DNA of 64,000 bases from an uncultured Desulfovibrio sp. (lineage in GTDB: Bacteria; Desulfobacterota; Desulfovibrionia; Desulfovibrionales; Desulfovibrionaceae). A model generated the notes under the pieces. That model was not told where the DNA came from, searched no databases, and saw only the letters and a program-made list of their open reading frames with translations. Position numbers and translations under genes: made by a program. Shown here piece by piece: positions 47,019 to 55,520 of this stretch; the stretch's first letter is position 1, and every line of letters starts with the position of its first letter. The DNA lies in the NCBI GenBank assembly GCA_900547595.1, contig URHE01000002.1, positions 10,169 through 74,168 of the forward strand, in the 5' to 3' direction.

Positions 47019-48158
47019 TCAGAGATTTTCGCCGATGATCTCTCCAAATTCGCGGCAGCCCACCACGCGGCTGCCCGGAACCTGGGGCGCCAGGTCCTCG
47101 GTGACGGCCTTGCCCGCGATGGCTTTTTCCACGGCGGCGCGGATGCGCTTCGCAGCGGCGGGGATGCCCAGATGCTCCATGAGCATGGCGCCGCAGAGGA
47201 TGAGGCTGCCGGGATTGGCCCTGTCCTTTCCGGCAATGGCCGGAGCGGTGCCGTGCGTGGCCTCGAAGAACGCCAGGGAATCGGACATGTTGACGCCCGG
47301 CGCCAGGCCGAGGCCGCCCACTTGGGCCGCAAGCGCATCCGAAATGTAGTCCCCGTTGAGATTGGGCGTGGCGAGCACGCTGTAGGCTTCGGGCCGGAGC
47401 AGCGCCTCCTGGAACATGGCGTCCGCGATGCGGTCCTTGACCACAAGGCGACCGGGAACGGTGTCTTTTTCGGTACAGGTACGCTCCGCGAACTCTTCCG
47501 CCGCCACGTCATAGCCCCATTGACGGAACGCGCCTTCGGTGAACTTCATGATATTGCCCTTGTGGACCAGGGTCAGGCTGGGACGGCCCGTATCCAGGGC
47601 AAAGCGCAAGGCGCGGCGCACGAGCCGTTTGGAACCAGCCTCCGTCATGGGCTTGATGCCGATGGCGGCGGTTTCCGCAATGCGCGTCACGCCCAGTTCG
47701 TCGCGAAGAAATTCCGCGAGCTTCCGCGCCTCGGGCGTATTTGCGGCAAACTCCACCCCGGCATAGACATCCTCGGTATTTTCCCGGAAGATGACCATAT
47801 CCACCCGCTCCGGATGTTTCACCGGTGTCTCCAGCCCCTCGAAATGCCGCACGGGGCGGATGCAGGCGTAGAGATCGAGCCCCTGGCGCAAGGCCACGTT
47901 GAGGCTGCGGATGCCCGTGCCTACCGGGGTGCCCAGCGGCCCCTTGATGGCGATCTCCGCGTCGCGCAGAGCTGCCAGCGTGCGCTCCGGCAAGGGCGTG
48001 CCTTCGTTCGCGCGGGCCTTTTCCCCGGCGGGAAGTTCCCGCCAGTCGAGGCGCAGGTCGGATTCCGCGGCCAGCGCGGCATCGATTACCGGCCTTGCCG
48101 CGCGCCAGATTTCCGGCCCGATGCCGTCACCTTCGATCCAGTAGAGAGTCTTGCGCAT
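47019..48158 (-). CDS. icd: Isocitrate dehydrogenase (NAD(P)-dependent)
   Basis: 379 residues, isocitrate/isopropylmalate dehydrogenase family. GDGIGPE near the N terminus, SLNVALRQGLDLYACIRPV (about 102-120), VIFRENTEDVYAGVE (about 137-151), and the signature NLNGDYISDALAAQVGGLGL (about 273-292). Oxidatively decarboxylates isocitrate to 2-oxoglutarate. Shorter than E. coli Icd, similar to NAD-IDH-like enzymes of anaerobes; cofactor preference was not decided. GGAGAAAG lies upstream of ATG 48158, preceded by an AGAGCC/GGCTCT hairpin at 48172-48187. Confidence 0.93.
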   Translation of the reverse strand: MRKTLYWIEGDGIGPEIWRAARPVIDAALAAESDLRLDWRELPAGEKARANEGTPLPERTLAALRDAEIAIKGPLGTPVGTGIRSLNVALRQGLDLYACIRPVRHFEGLETPVKHPERVDMVIFRENTEDVYAGVEFAANTPEARKLAEFLRDELGVTRIAETAAIGIKPMTEAGSKRLVRRALRFALDTGRPSLTLVHKGNIMKFTEGAFRQWGYDVAAEEFAERTCTEKDTVPGRLVVKDRIADAMFQEALLRPEAYSVLATPNLNGDYISDALAAQVGGLGLAPGVNMSDSLAFFEATHGTAPAIAGKDRANPGSLILCGAMLMEHLGIPAAAKRIRAAVEKAIAGKAVTEDLAPQVPGSRVVGCREFGEIIGENL

Positions 48159-48196
48159 ACCGTCTTTCTCCAGAGCCTCGCGGCTCTTTGAGGTTC

Positions 48197-50044
48197 TCAG
48201 TCGCTGGACGTGTCTTCGCCGTCCTCGCCCTCGTCCACTTCAAGCCGGAGCGCGCGGGCGCGCTTGAGCAGTTGCTCCAACTGAATATCGCCGCTGAGCA
48301 CGCCCACGATCCTGTCATTTTCATCCGTCACCGCGCAGGAGACGGTGATGACGAGCTTGGACGTGAAGTGGGACTGGTAGACATCCATGATATGGAGGTC
48401 GCCGGTCTGCATGGGCTTCTTGAACCATTCGCGTTCGGAAAAGTCATAGCCGGGGTGCAGTGTTGCATAACTGGCGGCGTACTCCGAGTCCGCAATGGCG
48501 GAACAGCACATCCGCCCTTCCGCGTCCGTGAGGCAGCAGAACTGGATAAAGGGATACTCGCCCACAAAGGCGTTCAACGCGGCGCATGCTTCGGCATCCA
48601 GCCGGCTCAGGACGGCGCTGCGCGCCAGCCGGAGGATAAGATGGGCCGCCAGTTCACCGGCGAGTTTCTTCATGCGGTCGAACTCGGTGGCGAAGAGTTC
48701 GGGCATATGCTGCTGCACGAGAGATTCCATCTCCTCGTGCGAGAGGCTTGTGGTGCGGCCACTGTCGGCATAGAGGGCTGTGATGGCGTCGTATATCCTG
48801 CCCACGGCGGGATGCTTTTTGGAAACCTGGCGTTCTTTTGGAAGATTGAGACTTGTGTTGATCCAGTAGGCGACGCCCGCGCGGCCTGTCTTGTCGGTGA
48901 CGATGATGGGCACCGGACGTCCGAGCAGGCGCTTCGTGTCGAAGATGTTGTAGATTTCCTCGTTCTTGGCCAGGCCGTCGGCATGGACGCCCGCGCTGGT
49001 GGCATTGAAGTCGCGTCCCACAAAGGGATAGTTGGGCGGGATGCGGTAATCGAGCTCGCGCTCAAAAAAGTCCGCCACTTCGCTGAGCACCGTCGTGTCC
49101 GCGGCGGCGTCCTCGCCCGTGAGGGAAATATACTCGATAAGCAGGGCTTCCAGCGGCGTATTGCCTGTACGCTCGCCAAAGCCGAAAAGCGTGCTGTTCA
49201 CGGCGCCGCAACCGTAAAGCCAGGCGGTGACGCCATTGGCAAGGGCCATGTGAAAATCATTGTGCCCATGCCATTCCAGCCATTCGCCGGGCACGCCGGC
49301 CTCGTCGGTAAAGGCGCGCACGATGCGCTGCACCGAACGGGGGAGCGCCGCGCCGGGCCACGGCACGCCATAGCCCATGGTATCGCAGAGGCGTATCTTG
49401 ACGGGCATGCCGCTCTGGCGCGAAAGCTCCATGAGCCGTTGCGCCAGCGGCAGGCAGAAGCCGTAGATGTCCGCGCGGGTGATGTCCTCGAAGTGGCAGC
49501 GCGGAATGATGCCCCATTCCAGCGCCTGGGAGGCAAGCTCCGTATACATGTCCATGGCCTGCTGCCGCGTTTTCCCCAGTTTGAGGAAGATATGGTAGTC
49601 GGAAACGCTGGTGAGCATGCCGGTCTCGTCAAACTCCATGTCCCGCGCAAGCTTGAGGTCCTCGCGATTGGCCCGGATCCAGGCGGTGACACGGGGGAAG
49701 CGGTAGCCGCGCGCGCGGCACACCTCCACGCATTTGCGGTCACGCGGGGAATACAGAAAAAATTCCGACGCCGCGATGAGCCCGGTCTTTCCGCCCATGC
49801 GGTGGAGAAAATCGAACATCCGCGCGACCTGGCGCACCGTATAGGGGGGACGCGCCTGCTGGCCATCGCGGAAGGTCGTGTCCGTGATGCGCATTTGCGC
49901 CGCCGGACGCGGGGCAAGGAGCACTTCGTCAAAGGAGGTGCGGCAAATGCTCGTGTAGGGGAAGAGGTCCCGGAACAGGCGCGGCTGTTCCGTATCCTGA
50001 AGCAAAAGGGCGCGGTCGCCGCCCGCGTGGTGGATGATGCTCAT
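48197..50044 (-). CDS. Re-type citrate synthase / homocitrate-synthase-like enzyme with C-terminal Cache-like domain
   Basis: 615 residues. HMGL-like TIM-barrel domain with TDTTFRDGQQ at 54-63, CDTMGYG near 219 and the metal-binding HGHND at 258-262. HMGL proteins beside aconitase and icd in Desulfovibrio-like anaerobes that lack Si-citrate synthase act as Re-citrate synthase, condensing acetyl-CoA with oxaloacetate; homocitrate or isopropylmalate synthase are alternatives. After about residue 460 there is a helical linker and then a PAS/Cache-like sensory domain (about 505-600: CCLTDAEGRM..., FSEREWFKKPMQTGDLHIMDVYQS, AVTDENDRIVGVLSGDIQ), unusual for a soluble enzyme. AGGAAA precedes ATG 50044. 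Confidence 0.85.
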   Translation of the reverse strand: MSIIHHAGGDRALLLQDTEQPRLFRDLFPYTSICRTSFDEVLLAPRPAAQMRITDTTFRDGQQARPPYTVRQVARMFDFLHRMGGKTGLIAASEFFLYSPRDRKCVEVCRARGYRFPRVTAWIRANREDLKLARDMEFDETGMLTSVSDYHIFLKLGKTRQQAMDMYTELASQALEWGIIPRCHFEDITRADIYGFCLPLAQRLMELSRQSGMPVKIRLCDTMGYGVPWPGAALPRSVQRIVRAFTDEAGVPGEWLEWHGHNDFHMALANGVTAWLYGCGAVNSTLFGFGERTGNTPLEALLIEYISLTGEDAAADTTVLSEVADFFERELDYRIPPNYPFVGRDFNATSAGVHADGLAKNEEIYNIFDTKRLLGRPVPIIVTDKTGRAGVAYWINTSLNLPKERQVSKKHPAVGRIYDAITALYADSGRTTSLSHEEMESLVQQHMPELFATEFDRMKKLAGELAAHLILRLARSAVLSRLDAEACAALNAFVGEYPFIQFCCLTDAEGRMCCSAIADSEYAASYATLHPGYDFSEREWFKKPMQTGDLHIMDVYQSHFTSKLVITVSCAVTDENDRIVGVLSGDIQLEQLLKRARALRLEVDEGEDGEDTSSD

Positions 50045-50306
50045 GAAGATTTCCTGCGCGTTGCCGCCCTCCGGTTCCTCCGGGACGGTACTGTTCTGGA
50101 ATCCCGGACATATATCCCGTTTGTTCCGGACAGTCCAGCAGCACGGCAGGCCCGTCTCCGGCGGTTCCGCATGTCTTGTCTTGCGGGCGCCCCTGGGCTA
50201 TTTTGGGCGATGCCGCCCGGATTGCCGCCGTCAGCGTGATATTCCGGCGATCGATGGGCGGCCGCAGCTAAGCCCAGCGTTCCGCCCACAAGATTCCGGA
50301 GCAGCC
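50045..50306. promoter_or_regulatory. Divergent region Re-citrate synthase / metY
   Basis: 262 nt between divergent starts; must hold two promoters. No gene and no recognisable SAM riboswitch, T-box or consensus -35/-10 pair seen. Confidence 0.3.
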
Positions 50307-51572
50307 ATGAAAACGGAAACCCAGTGCCTTCACGCCGGCTATACCCCAAAAAACGGGGAACCGCGCGTCCTTCCCATTGTCCAGAGCACGACCTTTACCT
50401 ATGACTCCACCGCCGAAGTGGCCCGGCTTTTCGATCTGGAGGAAGCGGGCTTCTTTTATTCCCGCATCGGCAATCCCACGGTGGACGCGGTGGAGAAAAA
50501 GATCGCCGCGCTCGAAGGCGGCGTGGGCGCGCTCTGCACTTCCTCGGGGCAGGCCGCCGTCCTGCTCGCCGCGCTCAATCTGGCCCGCTGCGGGGATCAT
50601 ATCGTCAGCGCCGCGAGCATCTACGGGGGAACGCACAACCTTTTCGCCGTGACGCTTCGCCGTTTCGGCATCGAAACCACGTTTGTGGATCAAGATGCTT
50701 CAGATGAAGAGCTCGCGCGCGCCTTTCGGCCCACCACGCGGTTTGTCTACGGCGAGACTCTCGCCAACCCGGCCCTGAGCGTGCTGGATATCGAGCGCTT
50801 CGCCCGCCTCGCGCATGAGCGCGGCCTGCCGCTTCTGGTGGACAATACCTTTGCCACCCCCATTCTCTGCCGTCCCCTCACCTTCGGCGCGGACATCGTC
50901 ATCCACTCCACCACCAAGTACATGGACGGGCACGCCGTCCAGCTCGGGGGCGCCATTGTGGATGGCGGCACGTTTGACTGGCGCGCGGGCGCGTTTCCGG
51001 AATTTACCGAGCCGGACCCTTCCTACCATGGCCTTGTCTATGCCGATGCCTTCGGGCGCTCGGCCTATATCGCCAAGGCGCGCGTCCAGCTCATGCGCGA
51101 TATGGGCTGCTGCCAGACAGCCCAGGGCGCGTTCTACACCAATCTGGGCCTGGAGACGCTGCACCTGCGCATGCGGCGCCACTGCGAAAACGCCGAGGCC
51201 GCCGCGCGCTGGCTCTCGGCGCAAGACAAGGTGGAATGGGTCCGCTATCCGCGTCTTGCCGGCGATCCCTATGCCGCGCTGGCGCAAAAATATCTGCCTG
51301 ACGGCGCGAGCGGCGTGGTTTCGTTCTCGTTCCGGGGGGGGCGTGATGCGGGGGCGCGTTTCATCGACGCGCTCCGCCTCACCTCGCTGGAAACGCATGT
51401 GGCCGACATCAGGACAGCCATCCTGCACCCCGCCAGCTCCACCCATCGCCAGCTTTCGGACGCGCAACTGGAGGCGGCGGGCATCACGCCGGGAATGGTG
51501 CGGCTTTCCGTCGGGCTGGAAGCCTGGGACGACATCCACGCCGACCTCCAGCGCGCCATGGACGCCGCCTGA
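50307..51572 (+). CDS. metY: O-acetylhomoserine sulfhydrylase-like PLP enzyme
   Basis: 421 residues, Cys/Met metabolism PLP-dependent family. Makes homocysteine from O-acetylhomoserine and sulfide (or thiols). TQCLHAGYTP at the N terminus, YSRIGNPTVDAVEKKIAALEGG (about 52-73), the PLP-binding HSTTKYMDGHA (Lys about 205), and LRLTSLETHVADIRTAILHPASSTHRQL (about 355-383), which is typical of MetY rather than MetB. GGAG lies about 6 nt before ATG 50307. Abundant sulfide in a sulfate or sulfite reducer fits direct sulfhydrylation. Three nt separate its stop from the next gene. Confidence 0.93.
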   Translation: MKTETQCLHAGYTPKNGEPRVLPIVQSTTFTYDSTAEVARLFDLEEAGFFYSRIGNPTVDAVEKKIAALEGGVGALCTSSGQAAVLLAALNLARCGDHIVSAASIYGGTHNLFAVTLRRFGIETTFVDQDASDEELARAFRPTTRFVYGETLANPALSVLDIERFARLAHERGLPLLVDNTFATPILCRPLTFGADIVIHSTTKYMDGHAVQLGGAIVDGGTFDWRAGAFPEFTEPDPSYHGLVYADAFGRSAYIAKARVQLMRDMGCCQTAQGAFYTNLGLETLHLRMRRHCENAEAAARWLSAQDKVEWVRYPRLAGDPYAALAQKYLPDGASGVVSFSFRGGRDAGARFIDALRLTSLETHVADIRTAILHPASSTHRQLSDAQLEAAGITPGMVRLSVGLEAWDDIHADLQRAMDAA

Positions 51573-51575
51573 GCC

Positions 51576-53450
51576 ATGCCGGAGCAGCCCGCCCCCCGGC
51601 AGGCGTCCGCCCCCGCGGATGCCGCGAACACGGACATGCCCGCGCGCATGCCCGCCCTCGCCCGCGTGCCCGAGCACTCCCTGCCGCTCATGACCGCGCT
51701 CTCCGGGGGCGCGCCCTTCTGTATCGGCCCCTACCTTTTCCTTGCCGCCGAGGATTGGCTCATGGCCGTGGCCTACCCGCTTGAGGGACGCTACGATGAT
51801 TCGATTTTTGAAGCATCACTTGAAGAAGCGCTGCGCCACACCGGCGCCACGGCATGCTGGGCCATCGGTCCATCGCTTCCGTCCCGGCTGGCCCCGCATA
51901 TTGTGGACCGGGACCGCTACCATGTCCTCCCCGCCACCGCAACGCCGCCGCAACGGCTGCGTGGGCCGCTCACCAGAGCGGCGGCGCGGTTGCGCGTAAC
52001 AGAGGGCGTGACGTTTACCCCGGAACACCGCAGGCTCTGGGCCGAATTTCTCGGCCACGTCCAGCGCGGTGAAGCCGGGAGCATGGCCCCCCATGTGGCC
52101 GCGCTCTATGCGCGCACTCCGGAGGCCCTGGCGGAAGCCGGCGGCTCCCTGCGGCTGCTCGACGCGCGAGATGGGGAAGGACGCCTTGCCGCCTGCCTGC
52201 TTCTGGACTACGCGCCGGAAAATTTCGTCAGCTATGTGCTCGGCGCGCACTCCCGTGCGCATGCCATTCCGCACGCCTCTGACCTGCTGTTCGCCGTCAT
52301 GCTCGAACGGGCGCGGCAGGCTGGCAAGCGCTTTGTCCATCTCGGTCTGGGCGTCAATGAGGGTATCTTGCGCTTCAAGCGCAAGTGGGGCGCGCGCCCT
52401 TCCTTTCCCTATCTCATGGCCCAGTGGACGGAAACGCCGCGCCGCAGGGCGGGCGCCTCTGCCCGCGGGCAGGGAGCGGAACGCGCCGCCGGAGATGACG
52501 GCAATGTCATACAGGAGCTTGCACTGGCTTTTCTCCGCGCGCCCGCGGAAGCCCCGAAACTCACCGATGACAGGCCGAGCCACCGCCCCTTTGCCATGCT
52601 CTGGCGCGTGGAAAAGAATGGCAGAACGTCATGGGTGGGCGGCACCGCGCATTTTTTCTGCCATTCCTTTGAGCCGTCGTTCCGCCGTCTGTTCCGTGAC
52701 GTGGATCATGTGCTCTTTGAAGGTCCGCTGGACGAGGGCTTTATGGCGGATGTGGACCGCGCGGGCCGCACGCCGCTTCCCGGAGCAACGCCCATTCTGG
52801 ACATGCTGGACGAAGCGGATATTCGCCGCCTGGAACGCGTGGTGCGCGGGCCTGAGGGTTTCCTTGCCCGCGCCCTCGGCCTGGAGAGCGCGCGCAAGGT
52901 CGATGTGCGCTGGTTCCTTGCCAATGCGCGGCCCTGGTGCGCCTTTTTCAGCCTCTGGACGGCCTTTCTGGAACGGCAGGGATGGCGCGAGTCCGTGGAT
53001 ATGGAAGCCTGGCGCGTGGCGCATGACATGGGCAAGAATGTGGTGGGCATGGAAAGCCTTGAGGAGCAGCTGGATTCCCTCGGTTCCCTCCCGCCGGAAC
53101 GCGTGGTGCGATTTTTTCGCGCGTGCGGCGGCTGGAAGGCGCTTTCACGCAGGAACATGCGCGCCTATCTTGCGGGCGACCTTGAAGGCATGATGGGCTC
53201 CAGCGCGGAATTTCCCACCCGCACGGAATATGTCATCAGCCGCCGCGATCAGCGCTTCCGGGAGCGCATGCGCCCCTATCTTGAAGAAGGCCGTTGCGCG
53301 GTCTTTGTGGGGTCGGCGCATATGGTCAACCTGCGGCAGATGCTCGTGGAGGACGGCTTCAGCGTGCGCCAGGCGCCGTTCGGGCTGCTGCCCGCGCTCA
53401 AGCTCCGGCTGCGGCGGTTCAGGCGCGGCGGGGAGGAGGTGGCATGGTAG
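51576..53450 (+). CDS. GNAT-like acyltransferase + TraB/GumN fusion protein
   Basis: 624 residues. The first half (about 130-290) resembles a FemAB/GNAT-like acyltransferase: LRLLDARDGEGRLAACLLL, SYVLGAHSRAHAIPHASDLLFAVML, then VHLGLGVNEGILRFKRKWG. The second half (about 340-610) matches TraB/GumN: WVGGTAHFF near residue 353, LFEGPLDEGF, and a closing VFVGSAHMVNLRQML near 575. TraB/GumN proteins are proposed metalloprotease-like (Tiki-related) or of unknown role. ATG 51576 is three nt after metY, so the genes are co-transcribed. The stop overlaps the next gene. The fusion itself is the notable point; function is not established. Confidence 0.75.
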   Translation: MPEQPAPRQASAPADAANTDMPARMPALARVPEHSLPLMTALSGGAPFCIGPYLFLAAEDWLMAVAYPLEGRYDDSIFEASLEEALRHTGATACWAIGPSLPSRLAPHIVDRDRYHVLPATATPPQRLRGPLTRAAARLRVTEGVTFTPEHRRLWAEFLGHVQRGEAGSMAPHVAALYARTPEALAEAGGSLRLLDARDGEGRLAACLLLDYAPENFVSYVLGAHSRAHAIPHASDLLFAVMLERARQAGKRFVHLGLGVNEGILRFKRKWGARPSFPYLMAQWTETPRRRAGASARGQGAERAAGDDGNVIQELALAFLRAPAEAPKLTDDRPSHRPFAMLWRVEKNGRTSWVGGTAHFFCHSFEPSFRRLFRDVDHVLFEGPLDEGFMADVDRAGRTPLPGATPILDMLDEADIRRLERVVRGPEGFLARALGLESARKVDVRWFLANARPWCAFFSLWTAFLERQGWRESVDMEAWRVAHDMGKNVVGMESLEEQLDSLGSLPPERVVRFFRACGGWKALSRRNMRAYLAGDLEGMMGSSAEFPTRTEYVISRRDQRFRERMRPYLEEGRCAVFVGSAHMVNLRQMLVEDGFSVRQAPFGLLPALKLRLRRFRRGGEEVAW

Positions 53451-54319
53451 GCGGCACGTTTTCGCCTCTGGCGCACATCACGGCCGGAGCATTGACGCCC
53501 GATCAGCTTCTCCCGTATGTGCGCGCCGTTTCCGGGCTGGAAAGCCGCCCCTGCGCGGGGTGCGTGCTCCATCACGGCGGCGGTCATGCGGTGCTTGTGG
53601 CCTATCCCGCGGGCACGCCCACTGACGCCGCTTCCGTTGACGCCGCCGTGGCGGAGGCCCTGGCCCTGCCGGGCCTGGAACACCTCACGATCATTGCCGC
53701 CGTCCGTCCGAATGCGGCCCCGGCGGATGCGGAATGTTCCGTGGATGCCTACTGGTCGCTGCCGCTGCCGCTCCGGCTTCCCGGAGGGCGCGCGGGGCAG
53801 AAGCTCCGCAACCTGCTGCGCCGCGCGGCGCGGGAAACGACCATTGAGCAAGACGGCGGCGCCGGTTCCTGGACAAAGGAGCATGCCGCCCTGACCGCCG
53901 CCTTCATCCAGAAGAAGGGCGAAGCGCTGGATGCCGGAAGTATTTACATCTTCAACAGGCTGGGGGACTATCTCGCCGCCGCGCCCGAGGCGCGCCTCTT
54001 CTCCGCGCGCGATGCCGGGGGGCGTCTGCTGGCCTGCGCCATCGGCGATTATTCCTCGTTCACCACGGCCTTTTACATGTTTGCCTTTCGTTCGCCCATG
54101 GCACCCCCCGGCACAGCCGACGCGCTTCTTGCCGCGCTTGCCGCCGAAGGGGAGGCGCGCGGCCACGGCCTGCTCAATCTGGGCCTCGGCATGAGCGAGG
54201 GCGTAAGCTTTTTCAAGAAAAAATGGGGCGCGACCCCCTTTCTTCCCTGCGTGGAAACGAGCTGGCGCCCCAGGCAGGAAAAACGGCGCGGCTGGTTCTC
54301 CAGAATGTTTGGCCACTGA
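53444..54319 (+). CDS. GNAT-like acyltransferase, paralogue of the preceding N-terminal domain
   Basis: 291 residues. The C-terminal part carries LLNLGLGMSEGVSFFKKKWGATPFLP, which lines up with VHLGLGVNEGILRFKRKWGARPSFP in the preceding protein; both include the ATP-independent GNAT/FemAB-like fold features. The upstream 130 residues give no clear match. GGGAGGAGG directly precedes ATG 53444, and the start overlaps the previous stop by 7 nt. Probably acts on the same or a related substrate as its neighbour. Substrate unknown; acyl donor could be acyl-CoA or aminoacyl-tRNA. Confidence 0.65.
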   Translation: MVGGTFSPLAHITAGALTPDQLLPYVRAVSGLESRPCAGCVLHHGGGHAVLVAYPAGTPTDAASVDAAVAEALALPGLEHLTIIAAVRPNAAPADAECSVDAYWSLPLPLRLPGGRAGQKLRNLLRRAARETTIEQDGGAGSWTKEHAALTAAFIQKKGEALDAGSIYIFNRLGDYLAAAPEARLFSARDAGGRLLACAIGDYSSFTTAFYMFAFRSPMAPPGTADALLAALAAEGEARGHGLLNLGLGMSEGVSFFKKKWGATPFLPCVETSWRPRQEKRRGWFSRMFGH

Positions 54320-54333
54320 TGCAAGGAGGCGCC

Positions 54334-55473
54334 ATGCGCGAAACTGCGGCTGAAGCTTCTCGCGCCGACGGCGCGGACATCCGCGACCCACTGGCTGACC
54401 CGGCCTTCCGGGCGCCCGGTTTTCTGGAGCGGCTGCGCGAGGTTCTTTTGGGCGCGCAGCGGCCGCTGGACTGCCTTCAGGTGGAAGTGACCTCGCTCTG
54501 TTCCGGTCGCTGCGTCTATTGTCCGCACACGACAGCCGCCGCCACCTGGCGCGGACGCCATATGCCGGACACCGTCTTTGCCGCGCTCTGGCCGCTTCTG
54601 CGCGGCGCGCAACGCGCGCATCTTCAGGGCTGGGGCGAGCCGCTCCTCCATCCGCGCTTTCTCGACTATGTGGCGCTGGCGCGCCGTGCCGGCTGTGCCG
54701 TTTCCAGCACCTCCTGCGGGCTGCGGATGGATGCCGCGCTGGCGCACAGACTGGCGGAAAGCGGCATGGACCTGCTGGCATTTTCACTGGCGGGCACGGA
54801 CGAGGCCAGCAATGACGCGCGCGCCGGTGTTCCCTTTGCGCGTGTCCGCGAAAGCGTGCGCCTGCTGCGCGCCGCCATCAGGGAAACGGGCCGTCCCGCC
54901 GGCGGCGAGCCGCTGGAGATACATTTCGCCTATCTGCTGCTTGCCGACAGGATGGACGCCCTGCGCCGCCTGCCCGCGCTCATGGAAGAGCTGGACGTGG
55001 AAATGACCGTGGTGAGCACGCTGGATTATCTCGCGCTGCCCGGCCAGGCGCACCTGGCGTTCGCGCCCCGGGAAACGGACAAGATAGCCATTGCGCGTGA
55101 TCTTCTGGAAGCCGTTGCCGCCGAGGCCGAGACACGGGGACGCATCATCCATTTCGCGCTGCCCGGCGCCGATGCCGTGGCCGATGCCGGAGGCTGCCGG
55201 GAGAATGTCGCCCGGAGCTGCTATGTGGACGCGGACGGCAGGCTCTCCCCCTGCGTCTACCTCAATGTGCCGGACAATGCCCCGCCGGCGGACGAGGGGA
55301 GCATGCATGCCGCGTCCCAGGGGGACGACCGGCGCCGGGTATTCGGTGATGTGCGCGGCGAAGCCCCCTGGAAAATCTGGAACAAGCCGGAATTTGCGGC
55401 CTTTCGCGCGGCTCTGGTCAGGAATGCGCCGGACGCGGCCTGCGTTGCCTGCCCCAAACGCTTCGAGCGCTGA
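54334..55473 (+). CDS. Radical SAM / SPASM-domain enzyme
   Basis: 379 residues. CSGRCVYC (CxxxCxxC, about 54-61) binds the SAM-cleaving cluster; GWGEPLLHP (about 93-101) is the GEP motif. The C terminus has a SPASM-like set: CRENVARSCYVDADGRLSPCVYLN and CVACPKRFER, for one or two auxiliary clusters. Such enzymes modify peptides or act as anaerobic sulfatase-maturase-like catalysts. The perfect AAGGAGG is 6 nt before ATG 54334. Co-transcribed with the two GNAT-like genes, so all three may form one modification pathway. Its TGA stop lies inside a terminator hairpin. Confidence 0.88.
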   Translation: MRETAAEASRADGADIRDPLADPAFRAPGFLERLREVLLGAQRPLDCLQVEVTSLCSGRCVYCPHTTAAATWRGRHMPDTVFAALWPLLRGAQRAHLQGWGEPLLHPRFLDYVALARRAGCAVSSTSCGLRMDAALAHRLAESGMDLLAFSLAGTDEASNDARAGVPFARVRESVRLLRAAIRETGRPAGGEPLEIHFAYLLLADRMDALRRLPALMEELDVEMTVVSTLDYLALPGQAHLAFAPRETDKIAIARDLLEAVAAEAETRGRIIHFALPGADAVADAGGCRENVARSCYVDADGRLSPCVYLNVPDNAPPADEGSMHAASQGDDRRRVFGDVRGEAPWKIWNKPEFAAFRAALVRNAPDAACVACPKRFER

Positions 55474-55484
55474 GAGCGCTCTTT
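55465..55484 (+). terminator. Intrinsic terminator of the metY-to-radical SAM operon
   Basis: GAGCGCT (about 55465-55471) pairs with AGCGCTC across a 3-nt loop that contains part of the TGA stop; TTT follows. Short but well placed. Confidence 0.55.
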
Positions 55485-55520
55485 CCGCGCCATGCTTCCG
55501 GGCATGCGGCGGGCGAGGCA

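Noticed and set aside
48172..48187. AGAGCC / GGCTCT hairpin between Re-citrate synthase and icd as a terminator
   Set aside because: Six-base stem, no U-tract in the leftward direction, and it directly precedes the icd ribosome binding site; at most a weak regulatory hairpin.
46335..50239. Plus-strand frames over 600 codons opposite aconitase, icd and Re-citrate synthase
   Set aside because: Shadow frames of high-GC coding DNA; the minus-strand genes carry catalytic motifs and ribosome binding sites.
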